The translations under genes were made by a program, and so were the position numbers. A stretch of 52,848 bases of DNA. Source: Actinomycetes bacterium (GTDB lineage: Bacteria > Actinomycetota > CADDZG01 > JAHWKV01). Where the stretch lies: contig JAJCYF010000108.1 of the NCBI GenBank assembly GCA_029263035.1, positions 1 to 52,848 on the forward strand. Reading direction: 5' to 3'. Shown piece after piece: positions 1 through 8,220 of the stretch. Under the pieces are notes generated by a model, which did no database searches, had not been told where the DNA came from, and saw nothing but the letters and a program-made list of their open reading frames with translations. How positions within the stretch are numbered: the first letter of the stretch is position 1; every line of letters starts with the position of its first letter.

Positions 1-1
1 C

Positions 2-322
2 GGCCCCAAGCCCTCCGGCGAGGTGTTTTCGGTGGCTTACGCCGATTACCCGGAGGACATGGCGACCGACCCCAAGGAGCTGCTCGACTCTGCCGTGGAC
101 GGCGCCGCATCGAGCATCGGGGGTTCGGTCACCTCCCGGGAACCGTCCACCTACCAGAACAATGAGTCCATCGACTATGTGATCGACGGCTCCGGGAGCC
201 AGGTTCGGGCCCGGGCAGTCCTGGCCGGTTCCCGCCTCTATGTTCTGCAGGTGGTTCGGCAGGAGGACCCGGTTGAGGCCTCCCGCTTCGAGACCTTCGC
301 CGATAGCCTTCAAATCCTTTAG
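2..322 (+). CDS. C-terminal fragment of an unrecognised, probably exported protein
   Basis: The frame is open from base 2 to a TAG at 320-322, so this is the last ~106 residues of a gene that begins outside the window. I do not recognise the family. The fragment is acidic, lacks cysteines, and reads like a mixed alpha/beta domain with a conserved-looking SVAYADYP near its start and an RLYVLQVV strand near its end, a pattern seen in small exported or lipoprotein-borne domains. In relatives I know, adk or secY sits upstream of map; this gene is neither. A GTG at 23 gives only a partial domain and is unlikely to be the start. Confidence 0.7.
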   Translation, partial: GPKPSGEVFSVAYADYPEDMATDPKELLDSAVDGAASSIGGSVTSREPSTYQNNESIDYVIDGSGSQVRARAVLAGSRLYVLQVVRQEDPVEASRFETFADSLQIL

Positions 323-605
323 CAACCAGGGGCGCTGGTCCGCCGCTTGCTACCTTTCCGGGGGATGAGCTTCGGCCTGGGAGTGCGACGATCTCAGCGT
401 CCTTACGCGAATGCCGGAGAGTTCCGGTGGGCTACTGCAGTTCATTATCGTCGCCGCGCAAAGCCAATATCCACAAACTGCGCCTGCGACTCGATATGGT
501 GCCCGGCTGCCCTGCTCGCAGGCCCCGCCTCGGGATGGGAGGTACCATCCCCGAAGAACCTTTCACCGCCCGGTTTCGCTCCACCAACTCCCAATGAGGC
601 AGCCG
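323..605. other. Intergenic region upstream of map
   Basis: This 283-bp gap has no convincing gene. It holds an imperfect inverted repeat around 533-560 (TCGGGATGG against CCATCCCCGA, one base bulged) with no T-run, so it is not an obvious terminator. The purine-rich GAGG at 596-599 is the likely ribosome-binding site of map. No clear -35/-10 pair stands out. Confidence 0.4.
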
Positions 606-1352
606 ATGATCGTTAAGAAGACACCGGAACAAATTGAGCTCATGGCCCGCGCCGGCAAGATCCTGGCCGAGGTCATCCGGGAGATGGGGCAAGCCATCAA
701 GCCGGGCGTGTCGCTCAAGGAGCTTGACGAGATGGCCGAGCGCTCAATGCGCCTGAGAGGCACCGTGCCCTCGTTCCTGGGCTACCGGGGGTTTCCGGCA
801 AGCATCTGCGCCTCGCCCAACGAGATGGTGGTCCACGGAATCCCCGACGGCCGCAGGCTCAAGGAAGGCGACATCTTCTCCGCCGACTTCGGATTGATCC
901 TTGAGGGCTGGCATGCCGACAGCGCCTATACCTTCCCGGTCGGTGAGGTGTCGGCCGAGGCCCGCAAGCTCCTGGAGGTCACGCAGGAAGCCCTGGCCGC
1001 CGGGATAGCCTGCTGCAGGCCGGGCAACCGCCTGGGCGATGTCGGAAACGCCATCCAGGGGGTCATCGATCGGGCCGGGATGAGCGTGGTCCGCGAGTTC
1101 GTCGGCCACGGCATCGGCCGTTCCCTGCACGAGGACCCCCAGGTGCCCAACTACGGCAAGGCGGGAAGGGGCCCGGTCATGGAGGAGGGCTGGGTGATGT
1201 GCATCGAGCCGATGGTGAACACCGGCGGCTGGCAGACCAGGCTCCTGGACGACCAGTGGGGCGTGGTTACCGCCGACGGCAGCCTGTCGGCGCACTTCGA
1301 GCACACCGTGGCGGTCACGGCGGACGGCCCCAGAATTCTTACTGCGCTTTAG
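606..1352 (+). CDS. map: Methionine aminopeptidase type I
   Basis: Removes the N-terminal methionine from nascent cytosolic proteins, using two divalent metals. The 248-residue product is the usual length of a short type I enzyme. All five metal ligands of the family are present: D94, D105, H168, E201 and E232, in FSADFG, HADSAYTF, GHGIGRSLHEDP, CIEPMV and HFEHTV. The frame stays open upstream, but the ATG at 606 gives the family N-terminus (MIVKKTPEQIE) and has GAGG six bases ahead; an ATG at 594 is less well placed. In many actinobacteria map lies directly before infA; here two minus-strand genes separate them. The stop overlaps the stop of the convergent FKBP gene by a few bases. Confidence 0.97.
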   Translation: MIVKKTPEQIELMARAGKILAEVIREMGQAIKPGVSLKELDEMAERSMRLRGTVPSFLGYRGFPASICASPNEMVVHGIPDGRRLKEGDIFSADFGLILEGWHADSAYTFPVGEVSAEARKLLEVTQEALAAGIACCRPGNRLGDVGNAIQGVIDRAGMSVVREFVGHGIGRSLHEDPQVPNYGKAGRGPVMEEGWVMCIEPMVNTGGWQTRLLDDQWGVVTADGSLSAHFEHTVAVTADGPRILTAL

Positions 1353-1744
1353 CCGAGCTTTAGCAGGTCGACGACGAAGATCAGGGTCTCGTTCGGCGCA
1401 ATGGTTCCAACCGCGCGGCTGCCGTAACCCATGTTCGGCGGGATCACGAGCAGGCGCCGGCCGCCCACCTTCATGCCCGACACCCCGTAGTCCCACCCGG
1501 GGATGACCCTGCCGCCGCCCAGCGGGAAACCGAAGGGTTCGCCGCGGTCCCAGGAAGAGTCGAACTGCTCGCCGGTTGAGTAGGAGACGCCGACGTAGTG
1601 GACCGATACCCGCTCCCCGGAGACTGCGGTTGGCCCGTTTCCTTTGACCACGTCGGTGGAGTACAGCTCCCGCGGCGGCGGGCCGGAAACCGGCGGCACC
1701 CTGGGCTTGGTGCTCATGTCGGTGGAGATATCCAAAGGTTCCAT
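1349..1744 (-). CDS. FKBP-type peptidyl-prolyl cis-trans isomerase
   Basis: Prolyl isomerase assisting protein folding. The 131-residue protein is one FKBP domain (from about residue 25) after a short unstructured N-terminus. Family motifs are clear: VSVHYVGVSYSTGEQFDSS, FPLGGGRVIPGWDYGV, GGRRLLVIPPNMGYG and LIFVVDLLKL. No signal peptide is visible, so it is probably cytosolic. Its ATG lies six bases after a TAGGCT hexamer, which suggests a leaderless transcript even though the M23 peptidase gene ends only nine bases upstream on the same strand. It converges on map. Confidence 0.95.
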   Translation of the reverse strand: MEPLDISTDMSTKPRVPPVSGPPPRELYSTDVVKGNGPTAVSGERVSVHYVGVSYSTGEQFDSSWDRGEPFGFPLGGGRVIPGWDYGVSGMKVGGRRLLVIPPNMGYGSRAVGTIAPNETLIFVVDLLKLG

Positions 1745-1750
1745 GGCGAC

Positions 1751-1756
1751 AGCCTA
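1751..1756 (-). promoter_or_regulatory. Candidate -10 (TAGGCT) for a leaderless FKBP mRNA
   Basis: Six bases separate this hexamer from the ATG at 1744. It overlaps the TAG stop of the upstream M23 gene, so FKBP could also be read as part of that transcript. Confidence 0.4.
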
Positions 1757-2872
1757 CCGGGCGGAGTTCAACAGCGGGTAGGGGTTCACCGATCGTCCCC
1801 CGTTGGGCTTCCACTCGAAGTGCACGTGGCACGGTCCGCCTCTGGCGTTGCCGGTGTTGCCGTTGCTGGCGATCACGTCGCCGGCGGACACCCGCTTGCC
1901 GGGGGCGGATCCGTTGGAGAAACCCCGCAGGTGGGCGTAGTAGAAGACATCGCCGTTGGTGGCCTTCAGGTACAGGCTGATCCCGCCCAGGCCGCCGGAG
2001 GAGGTGCGCTGGATGGTTCCGTCGGTCACGGCGTATACCGGGGCACCGCAGGGAGCCATGACATCGGTCCCCTGGTGGCGCCGCCCGCCCGAGCGCGGTG
2101 CCCCCCAGGTGTTCGCGAAGCCGGAGGGGTTGAGGGGAAGGGTGAACCTGGCGAACCGCCCCGCGGAGGAGACCTGTCCCGCCGGCGCCGCTGCTGCGGA
2201 GGAGGAAGGCGCGGTGACGGCGGTGATCCGGGGAGCGCCTCTTGCCGCCGCCTCCAGCTGGGCCCTGCGCTGGGCGCTCAGCCGCTGGCTTCGCAGAGCC
2301 TCCTCGGCCTCCTTGCGTTTCTGTTCCTCGACCCGCTTGGCTTCGGCGAGCCGGCCCTGGACCGCGTTGCGCTGGGTGCCAAGATTCTCGGCCAGCCGGC
2401 TCTGGCGGGCCTCGGTGGCCTCCAGCTCGGCTGCCACCTGTCTGCTGCGGGTCTGCGCCACCGTCAGCTCCTCCATCAGCTCGGTGTCGTCGCCGCCCAG
2501 CACGCCCATGTAGTGGATGCGCTTGACGAACTCGCCGAAGTCGGAGGAGGTCAAAAGCTGCCCGATCATGGTGGTGGCGCCCCCGGACTTGTACATGTGC
2601 CCGGCCCGGGCCTCAAGGGCGGCCGATCTGGCATCGATGGTCGCCTGGGCCTCCTGCTGCTCCTTGGTGAGCGCGGCCTGTTTGGCTTCGGTCTGCGCCA
2701 GCTGGGTCTCCACCTTGCCGTACTCGGCGGCCAGGCGATCGAGCTCCTTTTGAAGGGAGTCACTGGACGCGCCGAATGCGCTCTGGACGGGCAGCAGGGC
2801 CATCAGCAGCGATATGACCCCCAGCGACACAAGCGGCCGGCGGGGTCTGGATGGGTTAGCAATAGTTCGCAT
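1754..2872 (-). CDS. Secreted coiled-coil M23 (LytM) peptidase
   Basis: Predicted cell-wall endopeptidase or divisome activator. The 372-residue protein starts with a basic stretch and a hydrophobic signal segment (residues ~15-35), followed by a long coiled coil (~35-205) rich in Gln, Glu, Ala and Arg, a Ser/Ala linker, and a C-terminal LytM domain. Zinc-site motifs are intact: HQGTD, YYAHLRGF and HVHFEW. The layout matches EnvC/RipC-like proteins that act with FtsEX-type machines in other bacteria; no ftsEX is present here. A second gene of the same design lies at 20622-21764. Confidence 0.93.
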   Translation of the reverse strand: MRTIANPSRPRRPLVSLGVISLLMALLPVQSAFGASSDSLQKELDRLAAEYGKVETQLAQTEAKQAALTKEQQEAQATIDARSAALEARAGHMYKSGGATTMIGQLLTSSDFGEFVKRIHYMGVLGGDDTELMEELTVAQTRSRQVAAELEATEARQSRLAENLGTQRNAVQGRLAEAKRVEEQKRKEAEEALRSQRLSAQRRAQLEAAARGAPRITAVTAPSSSAAAAPAGQVSSAGRFARFTLPLNPSGFANTWGAPRSGGRRHQGTDVMAPCGAPVYAVTDGTIQRTSSGGLGGISLYLKATNGDVFYYAHLRGFSNGSAPGKRVSAGDVIASNGNTGNARGGPCHVHFEWKPNGGRSVNPYPLLNSAR

Positions 2873-3199
2873 CCGTTGTTGAGTGTGCCATTGAGTTGGG
2901 CAAAATGGAACCCGAACCGCAACTTTTTCCCGACCTGGAGGTGGATGGCGCGAGGTCCGTCATACTGGTGGGAGCGAAGTTCGGGGCGATGGCGAAGGGT
3001 GCCGATCGCTGGTATAGTTCTTTGTTCCGGCCCTAGGCTGCGCGCCTTACGCGTGTCCAGCTTGTTGGGCGGAGAAACAAATCCTTCGGCGTTGTCCCAA
3101 GAAGCACGCTTTTAGACCGAGAGCTGGGTCTGCAAGGAGACCGGATCCGCTGAAGTGTGAGCGGGACGGTACCTGGGAAAGCCGGAATTAAGTGAGGAT
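2873..3199. other. Divergent intergenic region between the M23 gene and infA
   Basis: This 327-bp region separates the start of the minus-strand M23 gene from infA and must hold the promoter of the ribosomal operon. The best candidate is the extended -10 at 3010-3018. About 180 bases remain between that site and infA, a long leader in a window where many mRNAs seem to have none. I see no open frame with a ribosome-binding site. Confidence 0.5.
3010..3018 (+). promoter_or_regulatory. Extended -10 (TGG-TATAGT), candidate promoter of the infA operon
   Basis: TGN followed by TATAGT matches an extended -10 element. There is no good -35 at the usual distance, which extended -10 promoters tolerate. 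It is the best match to a housekeeping -10 in this intergenic region. Confidence 0.45.
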
Positions 3200-3442
3200 A
3201 TGGCCACTAAGGACAAGTCTGGCAAGGAAGCACCCATAAGGGTTGAGGGAACGGTCGTTGAACCGCTTCCCAACGCTATGTTCCGGGTCGAGATCCCCGG
3301 CGGCCACAAGGTCCTGGCTCATATCGGCGGAAAAATGAGAATGAACTACATCCGGGTGCTGCCTGGAGACAGGGTAGAGGTGGAGATGTCCCCCTATGAC
3401 TTGACCAGGGGCCGCATCGTCTGGCTCTTCCGGAACAGATAG
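3200..3442 (+). CDS. infA: Translation initiation factor IF-1
   Basis: Small S1-fold protein that binds the A site of the 30S subunit during initiation. At 80 residues it is slightly longer than the usual 72-73 because of an N-terminal ATKDKSGK extension. The OB-fold signatures IRVEGTVVEPLPNAMFRVE, GKMRMNYIRVLPGDRVEVE and LTRGRIVWLFR are clear. GTGAGG lies just upstream of the ATG. First gene of the operon infA-rpmJ-rpsM-rpsK-rpsD-rpoA-rplQ-truA. Confidence 0.97.
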   Translation: MATKDKSGKEAPIRVEGTVVEPLPNAMFRVEIPGGHKVLAHIGGKMRMNYIRVLPGDRVEVEMSPYDLTRGRIVWLFRNR

Positions 3443-3454
3443 GACTTTTCGCAA

Positions 3455-3568
3455 ATGAAGGTAAGACCTAGCGTGAAAAAAATGTGTGAGAAGTGCAAGA
3501 TCATCCGCCGCCACGGCCGCGTGAGGGTCATCTGCTCCAACCCGCGCCACAAACAGGTACAGGGCTGA
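3455..3568 (+). CDS. rpmJ: 50S ribosomal protein L36 (zinc-binding form)
   Basis: The smallest large-subunit protein, 37 residues, beginning MKVRPSVKKMCEKC. It keeps the zinc-binding set C11, C14, C27 and H32, so it is the zinc-containing rather than the zinc-free paralogue. The start is 12 bases after infA. Its TGA overlaps the ATG of rpsM (TGATG), indicating translational coupling. Confidence 0.95.
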   Translation: MKVRPSVKKMCEKCKIIRRHGRVRVICSNPRHKQVQG

Positions 3569-3945
3569 TGGCTCGTATAGCGGGCGTCGACCTCCCCCGG
3601 GACAAGCGGCTGGAAACCGGTCTTACCTACATTTTCGGCGTCGGCCTCACCAGGTCGCAGGCCATTCTCAAGGGCACCATGGTCGATGGTGACAAGCGGG
3701 TCTCCGACCTCACCGATGACGAGATCATGCGCCTTCGCGGCTACATCGAAGGCAATTTCCAGGTCGAGGGTGACCTGCGCCGTGAGGTTGCCCAGAACAT
3801 CAAGCGCAAGGTCGAGATCGGCTGCTACCAGGGGATTCGGCACCGCCGCGGCCTCCCGGTGCACGGTCAGCGAACCCACACCAACGGGCGGACCCGCAAG
3901 GGACCGAAGAAGACCGTGGGTATGAAGCGGAAGAAGGGGAAGTAA
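3568..3945 (+). CDS. rpsM: 30S ribosomal protein S13
   Basis: Head protein of the 30S subunit that contacts S19 and the P-site tRNA. 125 residues, the expected length, with ARIAGVDLPRDKR at the start, the IFGVG helix-turn region and the basic C-terminal tail GQRTHTNGRTRKGPKKT. The frame is open upstream, but the ATG at 3568 gives the exact family N-terminus and shares a base with the rpmJ stop. Confidence 0.98.
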   Translation: MARIAGVDLPRDKRLETGLTYIFGVGLTRSQAILKGTMVDGDKRVSDLTDDEIMRLRGYIEGNFQVEGDLRREVAQNIKRKVEIGCYQGIRHRRGLPVHGQRTHTNGRTRKGPKKTVGMKRKKGK

Positions 3946-3948
3946 GGC

Positions 3949-4335
3949 GTGGCCAAACCTAAGAAGGCGAAACGCAAGGAAAAAAAGAACGTGCCCCACG
4001 GGCAGGCTCACAACAAGTCTTCCTTCAACAACACAATCGTTTGTATCACCGACCTCGAGGGCAACGCCCTGTCGTGGGCATCTGCGGGCAACGTCGGCTT
4101 CAAGGGCTCCCGCAAGTCCACCCCCTTCGCCGCACAGCTGGCCGCCGAGGCCGCCAGCAAGCGGGCGCAGGACCACGGCGTTCGCAAGGTCGACGTTTTT
4201 GTAAAGGGCCCCGGCTCCGGCCGGGAAACCGCCATCCGTTCACTTCAGGCGTCCGGCCTGGAGATCCTGGGGATCATGGATGCAACTCCGGTCCCCCACA
4301 ACGGATGCCGCCCAGTCAAGCGAAGAAGGGTATAA
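3949..4335 (+). CDS. rpsK: 30S ribosomal protein S11
   Basis: Platform protein of the 30S subunit near the mRNA exit site and the anti-Shine-Dalgarno region. 128 residues. Recognisable motifs are SSFNNTIV, GNALSWASAG, GSRKSTPFAAQ, KGPGSGRETAIR and the C-terminal TPVPHNGCRPVKRRRV. GTG start three bases after the rpsM stop. The N-terminal tail is lysine-rich, as usual. Confidence 0.98.
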   Translation: MAKPKKAKRKEKKNVPHGQAHNKSSFNNTIVCITDLEGNALSWASAGNVGFKGSRKSTPFAAQLAAEAASKRAQDHGVRKVDVFVKGPGSGRETAIRSLQASGLEILGIMDATPVPHNGCRPVKRRRV

Positions 4336-4338
4336 GGC

Positions 4339-4965
4339 GTGCCAAACCAACCGAATCCCGTCTGCCGGCTGTGCCGCCGGGAGCGCGTGAAGCTTTACCT
4401 CAAAGGCACCCGCTGCGATTCCCCCAAGTGCGCCATCGAACGCCGTCCCTACCCTCCGGGTGACCACGGCCGCGGCCGCATCAAGGAGAGCGAGTACCTG
4501 TTGCAGCTGCGTGAGAAGCAGAAGGCCCGCCGAATCTACGGGGTCCGCGAAAAGCAGTTCCGTCTGTACTACGACAAGGCCACCCGTGCCAAGGGCGTTA
4601 CCGGCGCCAAGCTCCTGCAGCTTCTGGAGCACCGCCTGGACAACGTCGTCTACCGCGGTGGTCTGGCCATGAGCCGTGCCCAGGCACGCCAGCTCGTGAG
4701 CCACGGACACTTCCAGGTCGACGGTAAAAAGGTCGACATTCCCTCTTTCCACGTCAAGCCGGGCTCCAAGGTGGAGGTCAGGCAGCGCTCGCGGGGCGTC
4801 GACCGAATCGTCGAATCCGCCGCATACGCCGCCGGAAGGACCATCCCCAACTGGCTGAACCTCGAAGCCGGTGAGCTTCGAATCACAGTTGTGGCCGAGC
4901 CGGCCCGCGAGATGATCGACGTTCCCGTCCAGGAGCAGATGATCGTCGAGCTCTACTCGAAGTAG
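4339..4965 (+). CDS. rpsD: 30S ribosomal protein S4 (zinc-finger form)
   Basis: Primary 16S rRNA-binding protein that nucleates 30S assembly. 208 residues with a GTG start three bases after rpsK. The N-terminal domain carries C9, C12, C26 and C31, the four-cysteine zinc site of C+ S4 proteins; an S4 RNA-binding domain follows (MSRAQARQLVSHGHFQVDGKK). The C-terminus (EQMIVELYSK) is typical. L36 in the same operon is also the zinc form. Confidence 0.98.
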   Translation: MPNQPNPVCRLCRRERVKLYLKGTRCDSPKCAIERRPYPPGDHGRGRIKESEYLLQLREKQKARRIYGVREKQFRLYYDKATRAKGVTGAKLLQLLEHRLDNVVYRGGLAMSRAQARQLVSHGHFQVDGKKVDIPSFHVKPGSKVEVRQRSRGVDRIVESAAYAAGRTIPNWLNLEAGELRITVVAEPAREMIDVPVQEQMIVELYSK

Positions 4966-4988
4966 CCCCAGGAAGGACATATCTCTAC

Positions 4989-5945
4989 ATGGAATCCAAC
5001 ATGCTCGTGGTCCATCGCCCCCAGATCAGCTTCGACACTCAAGAGGACGACAACTTCGCCCGAGTGAGCATCGAGCCCCTGGAGCCAGGCTTTGGGTACA
5101 CGCTCGGCAACTCGCTTCGGCGGACGCTGATCTCCTCCATTCCCGGCGCTGCCGTGACGGCCATCAAGATCCAGGGCGTCCAGCACGAGTTCTCCACGAT
5201 CCCGGGAGTGAAAGAGGACGTCACCGACATCATCCTCAACATCAAGCAGCTCGTGCTGCGTTCCGAGTCGCAGGAGGGGGCCTTCATCCGCCTGAACGTC
5301 GACGGTCCGCAGGATGTCACTGCGGCCGACATCGAGGTTCCCGCCGGTATCGAGATCCTGAATCCCGAGCTGCACATCTGCACCATCAACAAGCGTGCGC
5401 GCCTGGAGATCGAGCTGACCGTTGAGATGGGCCGTGGTTACGTGTCCAGCGAGCGGAACAAGCCCGCAGGCGCCCCCATCGGCCTGATCCCGGTCGACTC
5501 GATCTTCTCGCCGGTACGCCGGGTCACCTACACGGTGGAGCCCACCCGTGTCGAGCAGAAGACCGACTACGACCGCCTCATCGTCGACATCGAGACCAAC
5601 GGCGGCCTGTCCGCCAAGGAAGCGCTGTCGGCCGCCGGGCGGACGCTGGTGGAGCTGTTCACGCTCTTCGCAGAACTGGCCGAAGGGCCGGGCCTGTTGC
5701 TCGGTCCCGAGCCGGGCACCGGAGACGACGGAACCGACCTGACCCTTCCCATCGAGGAGATGGACTTCTCCGTCCGCTCCTACAACTGCCTGAAGCGTGA
5801 AGGCGTCACCAACATCGGTCAGCTGGTGGAAAAGAGCGAGCAGGACCTGCTGGACATCCGCAACTTCGGCCAGAAGTCCATCGACGAGGTCAAGCAGAAG
5901 CTTGCCGAGCTGGGCCTGGGCCTCAAGCAGCGGAGCATCGGGTAA
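4989..5945 (+). CDS. rpoA: DNA-directed RNA polymerase alpha subunit
   Basis: Assembly platform of RNA polymerase and contact point for activators and UP elements. 318 residues: the N-terminal dimerisation domain (about 1-230) includes GFGYTLGNSLRRTLISSIPGAA, and the C-terminal domain (about 250-318) includes SYNCLKREGVTNIGQLVEKSE. AGGAAGG precedes the ATG. The TAA overlaps the rplQ start (TAATG), a coupling conserved in actinobacteria. Confidence 0.99.
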   Translation: MESNMLVVHRPQISFDTQEDDNFARVSIEPLEPGFGYTLGNSLRRTLISSIPGAAVTAIKIQGVQHEFSTIPGVKEDVTDIILNIKQLVLRSESQEGAFIRLNVDGPQDVTAADIEVPAGIEILNPELHICTINKRARLEIELTVEMGRGYVSSERNKPAGAPIGLIPVDSIFSPVRRVTYTVEPTRVEQKTDYDRLIVDIETNGGLSAKEALSAAGRTLVELFTLFAELAEGPGLLLGPEPGTGDDGTDLTLPIEEMDFSVRSYNCLKREGVTNIGQLVEKSEQDLLDIRNFGQKSIDEVKQKLAELGLGLKQRSIG

Positions 5946-6547
5946 TGCCTACGCCAACCAAGGGACCGCGTCTGGCCTCCGGGCCGGCTCACCAGAAGCA
6001 CCTGATCAAGGGCATGATTGCCTCGCTGATCATCGAGGACCGAATCCGCACCACCGAGGCGAAGGCCCGGCTGGTCGCGCCGTACGCCGAGAAGCTGGTC
6101 ACCCTGGGCAAGACGGACACGCTGCACGCCCGCCGCCAGGCACTGAAGTGGATCACCGATGACGACCTCGTCCACAAGCTTTTCGCCGAGGTGGCGCCCA
6201 GGTTCCACGACCGCAACGGCGGGTACACCCGGATCCTGAAGCTCGGCCCCCGCAAGGGTGACGCGGCGCCCATGGCAATTCTCGAGTTCGTGGAAGAGAC
6301 CGCGGCGGCGGCCGCTCCCAAGGAGACAGAGGCGGCACGCAAGCGCCGCCTGGGCCGCCGCAAGACCGAAACCACCGAAGAGGCCGCCAAGCCCAAGGCC
6401 CGATCCCGCAAGGCCAAGGACGAGGACGCGGACGACTCTGCGGCGCCGGCTGAAGCTGAAGAAACCGAAGCCAAGGCGACCCCGGTGGAAGAAGCTCCCG
6501 CCGAGGCCCCGAACGACGACTCTGACGACTCCAAGGAGAACGAGTAG
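5945..6547 (+). CDS. rplQ: 50S ribosomal protein L17 with a long low-complexity tail
   Basis: Large-subunit protein near the exit tunnel. The conserved L17 domain fills residues 1-~118 (MPTPTKGPRLASGPAHQKHL through the GDAAPMAILEFVE strand). An ~80-residue tail follows, first basic (RKRRLGRRK), then Glu/Ala/Asp-rich and ending DDSDDSKENE. L17 is usually 115-130 residues; tails of this kind occur in several actinobacteria and are probably disordered. Confidence 0.97.
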   Translation: MPTPTKGPRLASGPAHQKHLIKGMIASLIIEDRIRTTEAKARLVAPYAEKLVTLGKTDTLHARRQALKWITDDDLVHKLFAEVAPRFHDRNGGYTRILKLGPRKGDAAPMAILEFVEETAAAAAPKETEAARKRRLGRRKTETTEEAAKPKARSRKAKDEDADDSAAPAEAEETEAKATPVEEAPAEAPNDDSDDSKENE

Positions 6548-6568
6548 GCCGTTAGGCCTCATCGAGCG

Positions 6569-7315
6569 ATGGCTACCTACCGAATGGTTGTTGCCTACGA
6601 CGGCACGCCGTTCCACGGCTTCGCCAGGCAGCCTGAGGTGGACACGGTCCAGGGAACCGTTGAGGCCGCGATGGCCAAGGTTCTGGGCACCCCGATAGTC
6701 ACCTCTGCCGCCGGCCGTACCGATGCCGGAGTTCACGCCCTGGGACAGGTCATGTCGTTCAACACCGATGTTGAGGTCGATCCGGACAACCTGATGGTCC
6801 GCCTGAACTCCATGTGCGGACCGGCGATCGCAATACTGGCGGCCGGGCGGGCGCCGGCAGGTTTTGACGCCCGGTTCTCCGCGGTCGCCCGGACCTACGA
6901 GTACGGCCTGTTCACCCGGTCGGTTGCCGACCCGTTCGCCCGCCACACCACCTGGCACTTCCCCCATCCTCTGGATCGGGAACTGATGGGTAAGGCGGCG
7001 GCAGCGTTGCTGGGCGAGCACGCCTTCGATTCGTTCGGAAGGGTCGAGGAAGGCAAGAACCCGGTTCGCCGGGTGGAGTCGATTGAAGTCGAGCACGACG
7101 GCGACCTCACCACGATCCGCATCACCGCCAACTCGTTCATCCAGCAGATGGTTCGATCGATAGTTGGAACCCTGGTGCAGGTGGGGACCGGCAAGATTCA
7201 CCCCGATGAGATGGACCGGATTCTGCACGCCCGTAACCGGGCGCAGGCAGGGCCGGTAGCACCGCCGCACGGCCTGTTCCTGGTCTCGGTGGAATACCCA
7301 GAAGAGTTGGTTTAG
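6569..7315 (+). CDS. truA: tRNA pseudouridine(38-40) synthase
   Basis: Converts uridines 38-40 of the tRNA anticodon arm to pseudouridine. The 248-residue protein has the catalytic aspartate D52 in AGRTDAGVHALGQV, plus YDGTPFHGFARQP near the start and FIQQMVRSIVGTLVQVG near the end. It lies 21 bases after rplQ as the last gene of the infA transcription group, the same position as in mycobacteria. Confidence 0.97.
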   Translation: MATYRMVVAYDGTPFHGFARQPEVDTVQGTVEAAMAKVLGTPIVTSAAGRTDAGVHALGQVMSFNTDVEVDPDNLMVRLNSMCGPAIAILAAGRAPAGFDARFSAVARTYEYGLFTRSVADPFARHTTWHFPHPLDRELMGKAAAALLGEHAFDSFGRVEEGKNPVRRVESIEVEHDGDLTTIRITANSFIQQMVRSIVGTLVQVGTGKIHPDEMDRILHARNRAQAGPVAPPHGLFLVSVEYPEELV

Positions 7316-7326
7316 GCCTGAGACGC

Positions 7327-7332
7327 TAGGAT
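7327..7332 (+). promoter_or_regulatory. Candidate -10 (TAGGAT) for leaderless rplM
   Basis: The hexamer ends seven bases before the ATG at 7340. It would give rplM-rpsI their own promoter within the ribosomal cluster. It also overlaps the alternative ATG at 7331, which argues against that codon as the start. Confidence 0.45.
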
Positions 7333-7339
7333 GAGTGAC

Positions 7340-7801
7340 ATGCAAAAGACCCATTCGGTAAAACAATCAGAGATAGAGCGCGCCTGGTGGGTGGTTGACG
7401 CCGAGGGTCTCGTGCTCGGACGCCTGGCCGCCCAGGTAGCCCACGTGCTGCGCGGCAAGCACAAGGCCACCTTCACCCCGCACCTGGACACCGGGGACCA
7501 CGTTGTCATTGTGAACGCAGACAAGGTGAGGCTGACCGGCGACAAGATCAACCAGAAGGTTTGGTACCGCCACTCCGGCTATCCCGGCGGTCTTAGGGAG
7601 CTGAAGTACGACAAGCTCATGGCCCAACGGCCCGCGCTGGTTGTAGAGAAGGCGATCAAGGGCATGCTGCCCAGCAACCGGCTCGGCCGGTCCATGGCCG
7701 GCAAGCTCAACGTTTACGCAGGTGCGGAGCACCCGCACCAGGCCCAGAAGCCGCAACCTCTGGTGCTCAAAAACACCCTGGGTGTAGGAGGTGGCGAGTA
7801 A
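7340..7801 (+). CDS. rplM: 50S ribosomal protein L13
   Basis: Early-assembly large-subunit protein. Starting at 7340 it has 153 residues, with WWVVDAEGLVLGRLA, GDHVVIVNADKVRLTG, YRHSGYPGG and KGMLPSNRLGR. An ATG at 7331 would add MSD, but AGG abuts it with no spacing, whereas 7340 fits a leaderless start after TAGGAT and aligns better with actinobacterial L13. The TAA overlaps rpsI (TAATG). Confidence 0.97.
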   Translation: MQKTHSVKQSEIERAWWVVDAEGLVLGRLAAQVAHVLRGKHKATFTPHLDTGDHVVIVNADKVRLTGDKINQKVWYRHSGYPGGLRELKYDKLMAQRPALVVEKAIKGMLPSNRLGRSMAGKLNVYAGAEHPHQAQKPQPLVLKNTLGVGGGE

Positions 7802-8199
7802 TGGCAACCAAAGAACTGTCCAGAGCAACCGGACGCCGCAAGGAAGCCGTGGCTCGGGTTCGCCTGATCCCCGGCGAGGGCAACTTCGTTATCAACGGAA
7901 GCCGGTCCCTTCCGGACTACTTCCCCAACCTGGCGGTTCGCCGGGTGATCCTGGAGCCGCTTGAGATCCTGGAGCTGACCAAGAACTACGACGTGCTGGC
8001 AACCATCGAGGGCGGCGGCACCGCAGGTCAGGCCGGAGCGCTTCGCCACGGGATCTCCCGGGCACTGGTGGAGTTGGACCCGGAGCTTCGTCCTGCTCTC
8101 AAAAAGGCCGGCTTTTTGACCCGGGACTCCCGGATCATCGAGCGCAAGAAGTACGGTCTGAAGAAGGCCCGCAAGGCGCCGCAGTACTCCAAGCGCTAG
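7801..8199 (+). CDS. rpsI: 30S ribosomal protein S9
   Basis: Head protein whose C-terminal tail reaches the P-site tRNA. 132 residues, with ATGRRKEAVARVRLIPG at the start, GGGTAGQAGALRHGISRAL in the middle and the canonical KARKAPQYSKR terminus. It follows rplM with a one-base overlap and is followed by a strong intrinsic terminator. Confidence 0.98.
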   Translation: MATKELSRATGRRKEAVARVRLIPGEGNFVINGSRSLPDYFPNLAVRRVILEPLEILELTKNYDVLATIEGGGTAGQAGALRHGISRALVELDPELRPALKKAGFLTRDSRIIERKKYGLKKARKAPQYSKR

Positions 8200-8220
8200 G
8201 CATACAGATCCAACGAGAAG

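Noticed and set aside
347..616. 89-codon ORF upstream of map
   Set aside because: No ribosome-binding site, implausible composition, and it runs into the map start.
1598..3115. 505-codon plus-strand ORF
   Set aside because: It runs antisense to the FKBP and M23 genes, is Gly/Arg/Val-rich as expected for a GC-rich shadow frame, and has no ribosome-binding site or family motif.
5819..7366. 515-codon minus-strand ORF
   Set aside because: Antisense to rpoA, rplQ and truA; composition typical of a shadow frame.
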